64,000 bases of DNA from the NCBI GenBank assembly GCA_033239125.1, contig BSWB01000005.1:22683447-22747446 (forward strand). Direction: 5' to 3'. The translations under genes were made by a program, and so were the position numbers. Position 1 is the stretch's first letter. Every line of letters begins with the position of its first letter. Below the pieces are notes generated by a model. It saw only the letters and a list, made by a program, of their open reading frames with translations. It was not told where the DNA came from and made no database searches. Source of the stretch: Fagopyrum homotropicum (Eukaryota; Streptophyta; Magnoliopsida; Caryophyllales; Polygonaceae). This document shows positions 56,780-64,000 of this stretch, one piece after another.

Positions 56780-57930
56780 ATACTATCCTCTGTCTCCCAA
56801 GTCGCCTCATCAACTCCTCGCATCGACCACTGAATCTTCATCATCGGTATGTCCTTCGATCGCAAGCGTCTCGTAGTACGCTCTTAAATAGCTATCGGGT
56901 GCTCTACGAACGTGTGGTCCAGCTCGACCACTAGATCTTCATGACTAATTATGTGTCTCGGATCTGGTATGTACTCCTATAACTGAGACGCATGGAAAGC
57001 TGGGTGAACAACCTCAAGCCTCGGTGGCAAAACAAGTTTGTATGCTGTCTCTCCAACTCGCTCAAGAATCTCGAAAGGTCCAACGTATATGGGACTCAAC
57101 TTCCCAACACAATGGGGTACCACATCTTTTTCCGTATAAAGCCTCGTAAGGATTCATCCTGATCGAAGCATGTCAACTGTTGTCATAATAAAACTCTACT
57201 AAGGGAAGGTGATCTTGACACACTTGTCCCTAGTCTTACCCGTAGGCTCTCAACATATCCTATAGAGTCTAGATGGTCCGCTCTGACTAACCATCAGTCT
57301 GAGGATAATAAGTAGTCGAGAACTATAGACTCGTACCTATGGAGGCATGCACTTTCTTTCAGAACCTCAAGGTGAACCATCCGTCTCTGTCAGAGACTAT
57401 AGTCCTAGGTACTCCATGAAGTCACACTATCTGTCTAGTGAACTCCTCTATCAATCGACTTACCGGCCACGTTTCCTTATAGGAATGAAATGTGTAGTCT
57501 TCGTCAGTCGATCTACTATGACCTAAATGGCATCAAAACATCGACTCGGTCTCAAACCGGTCACAAAATCCATTGAGTTGTCCTCCCACTTCCACTGAGG
57601 AACAGGAAGTCGGCGTAGCTCGCCTCCTGGTTGATGATGCTCGATCTTGGCCCGCTGACAAGTCGCACACTGAGCTACATATCTTGTCACATCCGGCTTC
57701 AGGCCTCCCCACTAGAAAGATCGACTGATATCCTGATACATCTTACTCACACTAGGATGCACTGAGTAAGGTGTAGAGTGAGCCTCACGTAGGATCCGTT
57801 ATCTCAGATCTCAATCTGAGGGTACACATATGCGCTCTTGGAGTCTGAAAACTCCATCAGCACCGAATACAAATTGATGTGCCTTTCCTCGAGACATCCT
57901 GTCTCGGATCCGTGTCAAAGCTGAGCAACT
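56780..57930 (-). pseudogene. Integrase C-terminus and chromodomain, degenerate
   Basis: Near 57075-57025: GPFEILERVGETAYKLVLPP and HPAFHAS, the GPF region of integrase. Near 56960-56790: DPRHIISHEDLVVELDHT, IQWSMRGVDEATWETEDS, the chromodomain-type tail, with one stop. Further up, near 57290, a PQTDG-like integrase core piece with stops and frame changes. Closely related to 50101-50403. Confidence 0.75.
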
Positions 57931-57933
57931 CTC

Positions 57934-59905
57934 CTACTTTTTTCGGATCTCTACCAACGTATAAGGTAAAACCTCCAAGGTGGATAAATGGTTATCGGAA
58001 TCTAGAAAGTGGATATCAATCTCTAGCCACGCAAGGTCTCGTTGTAACTGTGGCCGAGCTGTTAGCCTAGCGACCGCCATCTCCCGGAGAGTCTTCCTAC
58101 TAAGGGCATCAGTTACCACATTCACTTTCCCCGGGTGGTATAAGATCTCAAGGTCGAAGTCATTAATCAACTCCAACCAACTCCTTTGGCGGTTATTCAA
58201 CTCCCAATGAGTGAATATGTACTTCAGACTCTTATGGTCCATGAATATCTGACACGTAGATCCATACAAATAATGCCTCAAAATTTTTAAATCGTGAACA
58301 ACAACAGCCAACTCAAGATCGTGGATAGGGTAATTCTCCTCGTATGTCTTTAACTGTCTCGACGCGTAAGCAATCACCTTACCCCTCTGCATAAGGACAC
58401 ATCCCAAGCCGAGCTGTGATGCATCGCTGTAAACTACAAAATCCTCAATGCCCTCTAGCTAAGCTAAGATAGGAACAGAGGTTAACCTCTTCTTTAGCTC
58501 CTCGAAGCTTTGCATGCACGGCTCAGACAACACGAATCTCGTAGACTTCCTCAGCAAGGAAGTGAGCAGCCGGGCGATAACTGAAAAGCCCTCAACAAAG
58601 CGACGGTAGTAGCCCACCAATCCTAGGAAGCTACGTACCTCCTTGATCTTCCTAGGAGGCGGCCCATATGCTACAGACTCGATCTTCTCCGGATCCACCT
58701 TGATCCCTTCGGCGGAAACGATGTGACCAAGGAATGCTACCTCGGACTTCCAAAACTCGCACTTAGAGAGCTTAGAGTAAAGCTCTCTATCTTGCAGGAC
58801 TTGGAGTCTGATCCTTAAGTGTTCTGCATGCTCCTCTCTGCTGCGAGAGTATACCAAGATATCATCGATGAAGACCGCCACGAACTATTCTAATAAGTCG
58901 ATGAAGATGTTGTTCATCAACTCCATGAAAACTGTGGGCACATTCGTAAGCCCGAAAGGCATCACTACAAACTTGTAGTGTCCGTATCTGGTCCAAAATG
59001 CTGTCTTGGTTATGTCCTGCTCTCTCACCCTCAGCTGGTGATAACCGGATCTCAGATCGATCCGCGAAGACACTGAAGCTCAGTGCAACTGGTCCAACAG
59101 ATCGTCGATACGGGTCAATGGGTACTTATTCTTGATTGTGACCTTGTTAAGCTCTCGGTAATCAATACATAACCTCATCAACCCTTCTTTCTTCCTGACG
59201 AAGAGTACTAGTGCGCCCCAAGTAGATACGCTAGGGCGGATGAAGCCCTTCTCAGCTAACTCCTCGAGTTGCTTCTTCAGCTCAAGCATCTCGATAGGCG
59301 CCATGCGGTAAGGAGCCTTCAAGATCGATCTGGTTCTAGGCTCTAGATCAATGTCAAAGTCTACACTCCTTTGTGGAGGTAAACTTGATGGCTCTCCAAA
59401 AACGTTGGTTAACTCGCAGGCTATTGGAATCTCCTCCAATGATGGGCTCAAACTATCCTTCATAGAATAGCACCAGAAAACCTCACAACCCTGACCGATA
59501 AGCCTCGCAGCTCGGATTGCACTGATAGTCACCTTCACTGTCTTCTTGCCGATGTCAAGAACCGCCTAATGTCGATCCATCCAATCCATCCCCAAAATAA
59601 CTTCTTCATGTACTAGGTACATGACAAAGAAGGCAACTGGCCAAACGCGACCTCCCAATCTAATAGGGCAATCACAAACCTCTCGTGTACCCTTGATCTT
59701 ACCCCTATCTGGTAATCCTATAAAGAAGGGTTTCCCCTCTACGGTAACTAAGGCCAATCTATCTACACATGTATCAGATATAAAAGAATGTGTAGCACCG
59801 GTATCGAAAAAGAACTCTGACAAGAATACCATTAATACGAATGGTACTTGTTATTGCCGGCGTTGTCGGCTCTTCAACGATCCTCAGCTCATAAAATTTG
59901 GCTGA
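57934..59905 (-). pseudogene. pol: Protease-RT-RNase H of Tekay-type element, several stops
   Basis: One frame from 59832 to 57934 with stops at 59566, 59080, 58885 and 58459; a frame change at about 59830 separates it from the preceding gag/protease linker (IVEEPTTPAITSTIRINGIL). Motifs in order: protease DTGATHSFIS; ILGMDWMDRH; RT LCIDYRELNKVTIKNKYPL, IDLRSGYHQLRV, MPFGLTNVPTVFM, FIDDILVYS; RNase H SDASQLGLGCVLMQ, DHKSLKYIF, DALSRK. These are standard Ty3/gypsy domains. It cannot make full-length product. Confidence 0.9.
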
Positions 59906-59925
59906 TGCATCTCTGGTGTCTGTAG

Positions 59926-62486
59926 TGTAAGAGCTGTAACACCCCGAATCCGCAGGACTCGGAGTGCCACATTGGGCTAGGATCTCACAATGGATCTTGA
60001 CCCTAGCCTGACAACAAGTTAACTGGATTTTACAACATGGCACTGACAGATATAAAAACAATAAAACTATAAAAATTGTACAACCAAAAAGGTAAGTCAA
60101 CATAGCCGAGTATAAAACACAACGCCCTCACACGGGAGGTAACAAAAGATCATCCTCACGCAGGAGGGAAAGGTAAACAACCCAAAAGCCCACATTAACC
60201 TATGTGCGAGACGTCCTCGACCTGTCACTTTGCTAGATCACCCAGCAACATGCCTATCCTGTGGGGCATCTACAACATGGTAATAAACTACTAGCTAACC
60301 ATACACATATATGGAGTAATGCATAAGCACAACCACAATCAAGGAAAGATAAACACATCAGCATGCTTTCACACATTTACCCATATTATCATCTTGATAT
60401 AATGGTCATTCACTCAAATCGTATATATAAATATATAAGAAACTATGTGACACGAGGACCGATACATCCTCGCCTCTAAGCCTCCTATCCAGTTGCACAA
60501 GTATTGTTACACAATCCGTGTACCCTATGGGAGTGGATTGCGCCCTTCTTGTAAATTCAGACTGGCCTGACATCAGAGAACCTCCCAGACTCCACGGCGG
60601 GATGAAAGGGAAAGGTTATCACAACCACGCATATGGGGCAATCAATAAAACATAGGTCGGTATAAACGACATCTCATGCTATCATAGCAAACACCCAATA
60701 TAAGGATGGCAGCTAAGTAAGTCCTACGGACTTACCTCAACCTCGTACGCAACTCACCACAAATAACCTCCAATCATGAGAGAGGGGCATTGCCTAATAA
60801 CAAGGCATAAAAGGATATCAACCTCTATTCATCAAAGGGGTCACACCTAGACCCAAAGGGATCCATAGGCATCATACTCAATCTCAAAACATTAACCAAC
60901 ATCGACCTAAGTCCTTAAAGCCATACAAGGCATAAACCGATCATAACCTCAACCAAACATATCCTCACACCTCTAGCATGATCCTATACACTCACACTAG
61001 GAAAGGAGGCAACAAAGGCATCCTAAGAAAAGCCTAGAAGCAACACACACCTGTAGAACCAAGTGCAAGACCTTGCTGATGCAGGTAGGCGCAAGGGCCG
61101 CTCACAGGTGGCGCAGGGGCGGATCTTGGCCGGCGCAGGGGCGGCTTCAAGGTGGTGCAGGGGTGGCTGGACAGCAGAAGACACCACCTTACCCCTTTCT
61201 TCACTTCTTCCATCAACACAAGCCAAACATGGCTGGAACATGATCAAAGCCTAAGGAAACTAAACTAGGATAAGGAAAGAGAAGAAAAGAATACGAAAAG
61301 AAGAAAGAAAGAAGAGAAGCCATGAAAGCTTACCAACCAAGCTCTCTAGGAGATTAGCACAACACCAACACCACCACAACTAGATCATAAGGCTCAACAA
61401 CAACAACTCTCAACAACAATAAGCAAAGCCATCAAGATCTCTCACAAACTCAACCAAACTCAAGGAAGAATCAAGCAAGGATGATCCAAGGGAGAAAAGA
61501 GAAGAAGATGTACGTAGGAGAGAGATGAATCTAAGAATGGTAAACTCTCATCAAAGGAAGGAGACGAAGGTTATAAAGGGGTAAAAAGAGTAAAGCACGG
61601 GTCAAAGGGTCAAAGAACACGGCTGCGGCACACAGAGCCACAGTCGCGGACTCTGTGAGCCGCAGGGGCGGCCAGGCAAACCGCAAGGGCGCCTCCAAGG
61701 TCACGCAGGGGCAGTCTAGGCACAATCCTGGCCCTCTGCCCACTCTCTCAGCAACTCAGCAACTAGGCTCTTACAAGAGCCTTATTTGTTGAGTTGTTGA
61801 GTGTGTAATTCTTGCGTGAACCGCCCCGGCGGCCACAGCTAGGCGCCCTTGTGGGCCACCTGAGCTGCCCTTGCGAATTTGGGTGTGTTGCAGCCGTCTT
61901 CGTTGACTCGTGCCTTTGGTTTTGACCCTTCCTTTCCCTATAAGTTTCCTTCTCTTCCTGATGAGGGTTTCTCCACTCTCTCTCTAGTTCCATCTTCTCT
62001 CTTACGTTCTTCTCTTCTTCTTCTTCTTCTTCTTCTTCCTTTGAATCTTCTTCTTGTTTCTTTGTTCTTGTAAGATTTTTTAAGAGAGTTTTGTGTGGCT
62101 TTGGATGTTGATGATGTTGCTGAGCTTGTGAGAAAGCCAGCCATGGTTGTGGTGTGAGGATTCATCCTCTATTAGGGTTCAACTTGGTTAGTTCCTTCTT
62201 TCTTTCTTTCTTCTTTTCTTCTCTTCTTCCTTTCTAGCTTAGGTTCCACAAGGTTTGATCTTGTGGCAGCCTTCATAGGGTTTGTTTGATGTATATATGT
62301 ATGTATATGTATGTTGAGGTTGTTGGCTGAAGAAGGAGCGAAAAGGTACGAGTGAAGAAGTAAAGAGGAGATGAAAGTGTGCATTCTGTACACCAGCCAC
62401 CCCTACGCCACCTCAGGGCTGTCCTTGTGGGTCTTTGTGTCCAGTCTTGTGTTGCTCATGTCACGCAAGTGTGTCTTGCTTCCGGG
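59926..62486 (+). mobile_element. Plus-strand LTR split by a solo LTR of its own family
   Basis: It starts TGTAAGAGC at 59926-59934 and resumes after the inserted LTR at 61781 (the TSD AGAGC is repeated at 61776-61780). It then runs as the inverse of the solo LTR (TATA-like CCCTATAAGTTTCC near 61938, CTT-rich leader near 62010-62045) to 62486, where an Athila LTR begins. About 70 percent similar by eye to the solo LTR. Confidence 0.7.
59935..61775 (-). mobile_element. Solo LTR with TSD AGAGC (1841 bp)
   Basis: Plus-strand start TGTAACACCCCGAATCC and end CTCTTACA. AGAGC lies at 59930-59934 and 61776-61780. It has a TATA-like CTTTATAACC (minus) near 61570, GC-rich words CCGCAGGGGCGGCC upstream (near 61661, 61679, 61705), and CGCAGGGGCGG downstream (near 61089, 61107, 61131, 61155). 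Confidence 0.85.
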
Positions 62487-64000
62487 TGATAGCATGAATT
62501 ATAGTCTATATTTTAAGGTTGTTTGGACGTTTTATCTTTCATAATCTGCATGTTTGTATGTACATTATGTGATTTTACTACCATTTCATCTACCTTTGCG
62601 AGAATCGAGGTCTACACCTAGTTTCGTTGTAATTGCAGGTAATATGGTACGTTTTGCATCAAAAAGGAGCAAAAGGAGTCATGAGTCATTTGGAGCTACA
62701 TCCAGGAAGCATAGCCATGAATTAAGGATTTACTTTGGACCAATTTTGAGAGATCCTACATTCAGTTATGAGTCACCTCGGTTGACCAGAGGTTCACCTC
62801 GACCGAGGTGATCCAGAGAGGCCGACTCGACCGAGGCGAATACCTAGGACGCGGCGAGAATATTTTATTCCTGGCTGAGATCTTTTAAAATTGGAAAGTG
62901 ATCTTATATTTTTGGGCTTGGCTTCTGGAAGGAAAGAGATATGCAGAATCATATATTTTACCTATATTTATGGGATAATATCTTTCTAAGATTTCTTATC
63001 TTTGGAGGGTTATTTTTCCTATAAAAAGGGTTGGATTTCCCACAATTCCAACATCCCGCATACACCGCTGAACATCCGCTATCAGCGCAAGCAAGCCGCC
63101 TACTCCAATTTGGGAGAGAATTGAAGAACCTTTTTGAAGGTTGAAGGAAGATTGAAGTCTATAGCTTTTATAGCTTTTTGGAGGGTTTTGTAAGATTGTC
63201 TTCAATTCCTTTCCTTATTGTCTTGTCTTGTTGGATTATTATCCAAGGAACAATTTGTTGTGATATTTGATTCAGTTATTGAAGTCTTTTCATTAAATTC
63301 TTCTTTGTTCAAATATTCACCTTCTTCCCTTACATTTAATACTTTCATAATGATGATGAGTGGCTAATTTCCTTGTGTGATTCTAGGGTGATCGGCTGAA
63401 GGTTGTGGGAAAAACAATGATAGAATAATCTTAGATTCCAGTAGGATCCTGAAAGTTCGAGTCTTTAACCTTAACCCTAAGCATCTCGTTCAGTCGATGA
63501 ACATTTCGGCCGAGGTGGAAACTGGCTGACCGAGGTGACTTATCTGATCCATAACTGAGAGTTCAGTGTTAGAGTTTGCCAAATCCTATTCTTATTACAC
63601 CCTTCCTGGTTCAAAGCAAGCTTAGGATGAGACTTACCCGGTAATTCCTTAGTTTGTGTATTAACGATCATAAGTGTAGGTAATAAAGGTTTATCCTTTA
63701 TTGGGGTTTGAGTGTGCTTTCATCCCATCTTTGTGAGTTAGCCTGAGACTTACCCGGTAAAGGTTGATTCTATTCCCTTAGATGCTGTGTTAGTTTGAGG
63801 TTATAATTCTTTATCTTAATTCCTTGAGACTTACCCGGTAATAGGAGTTACGGTTTAGGATTAGTGTGTAGTGAGACTTACCCGGTAATCTACTCCACTT
63901 TAGTAACACCTTCCCCTTGCAAAAATCTCAGCTTTGTCCGCTTATCTTTAGATCTTGAGTTGGAACCACAACTAGACGCTTTAATCCCTAGAATTGCATG
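62487..64000 (+). mobile_element. Athila LTR running off the window
   Basis: It begins TGATAGCATG at 62487 and matches the solo LTR at 35856-37265. TATA box CCTATAAAAAGGG near 63018. CACCTCGACCGAGGTG at 62795-62810. TGAGACTTACCCGGTAA near 63629, 63745, 63825 and 63873. About 230 bp of the LTR end lie beyond the window, so a complete element or another solo LTR cannot be told apart. Confidence 0.9.

Larger units (their letters stand above)
54895..59925 (-). mobile_element. 5'-truncated Tekay/Del-type chromovirus
   Basis: 3' LTR 54895-56555 (plus-strand start TGTAACACCCCAAG, end TTACA), polypurine tract complement ccccctaaaaa near 56561, chromodomain tail, integrase remnant, RNase H, RT and protease up to about 59905. 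Gag, PBS and 5' LTR are missing: the element is cut at 59925 by a plus-strand LTR that begins TGTAAGAGC. Confidence 0.85.

Noticed and set aside
55917..56876. Plus-strand open frames in the LTR at 54895-56555 and its PPT flank
   Set aside because: They run through LTR repeats and the opposite strand of the integrase tail; no recognisable protein.
61023..62393. Short open frames in the 61-62.4 kb region
   Set aside because: They are inside the paired inverted LTRs, are GC- or CTT-repeat driven, and differ between the two LTR copies.

Overview
This is plant nuclear DNA, most likely from a eudicot and from repeat-rich (pericentromeric-type) heterochromatin. Almost the whole window is nested LTR retrotransposons of the Ty3/gypsy superfamily: primer-binding sites (PBS) matching initiator tRNA-Met or tRNA-Asp, gag-pol frames broken by in-frame stops, solo LTRs with 5-bp target duplications, and one LINE fragment. 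The only host-gene sequence I recognise is the 3' end of a class XI-type myosin gene (41617-43292, minus) and a damaged Pumilio/PUF fragment (53970-54310, minus). I do not name a species.

Region 1 (1-22953) is a mosaic of one family group. Its autonomous-type member is a CRM-like chromovirus (element A, 6348-12253, plus) whose gag-pol frame has four in-frame stops. Around it lie many copies of non-autonomous relatives, mostly on the minus strand. I use working names R1-R5 for five LTR subtypes. R1 goes with an internal domain of only 82 bp holding just PBS and polypurine tract (a TRIM). R2-R5 go with a 0.4-0.9 kb internal domain encoding a chimeric protein: a variable N-terminus, a segment like the gag N-terminus of element A, then a reading frame that crosses the polypurine tract and continues into U3 of the LTR. 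LTRs of different subtypes are joined end to end through their PBS and PPT, giving heterotypic LTR-internal-LTR chains.

Region 2 (23487-38838) holds at least two Athila-lineage elements on the minus strand. One has an LTR, a tRNA-Asp PBS, a gag-PR-RT-RNase H frame with three stops, no integrase, and a broken ATHILA-type ORF. The second is a 3' part with its LTR, into which a plus-strand solo LTR of the same family inserted (35856-37499, TSD GAATG). Region 3 (38839-43605) has a LINE zf-RVT fragment, AT-rich intergenic DNA and the myosin exons. Region 4 (43606-53127) is a young 9.5-kb Tekay/Del-type element with near-identical 2.5-kb LTRs, TSD ACTAG and an almost non-coding interior that keeps only a chromodomain-type C-terminus. 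Region 5 (53128-64000) has gypsy remnants, the PUF fragment, a 5'-truncated Tekay-type element on minus (54895-59925), a plus LTR entered nine bases from its start by a solo LTR of its own family (TSD AGAGC), and an Athila LTR running off the window.

The most unusual signals are the frame that runs through the PPT into U3 and stays open across divergent LTR subtypes, the heterotypic LTR chains, and family-specific short motifs repeated many times inside LTRs of three unrelated lineages. All assignments are by eye. LTR ends rest on TG...CA termini, PBS/PPT adjacency and, where stated, target duplications.
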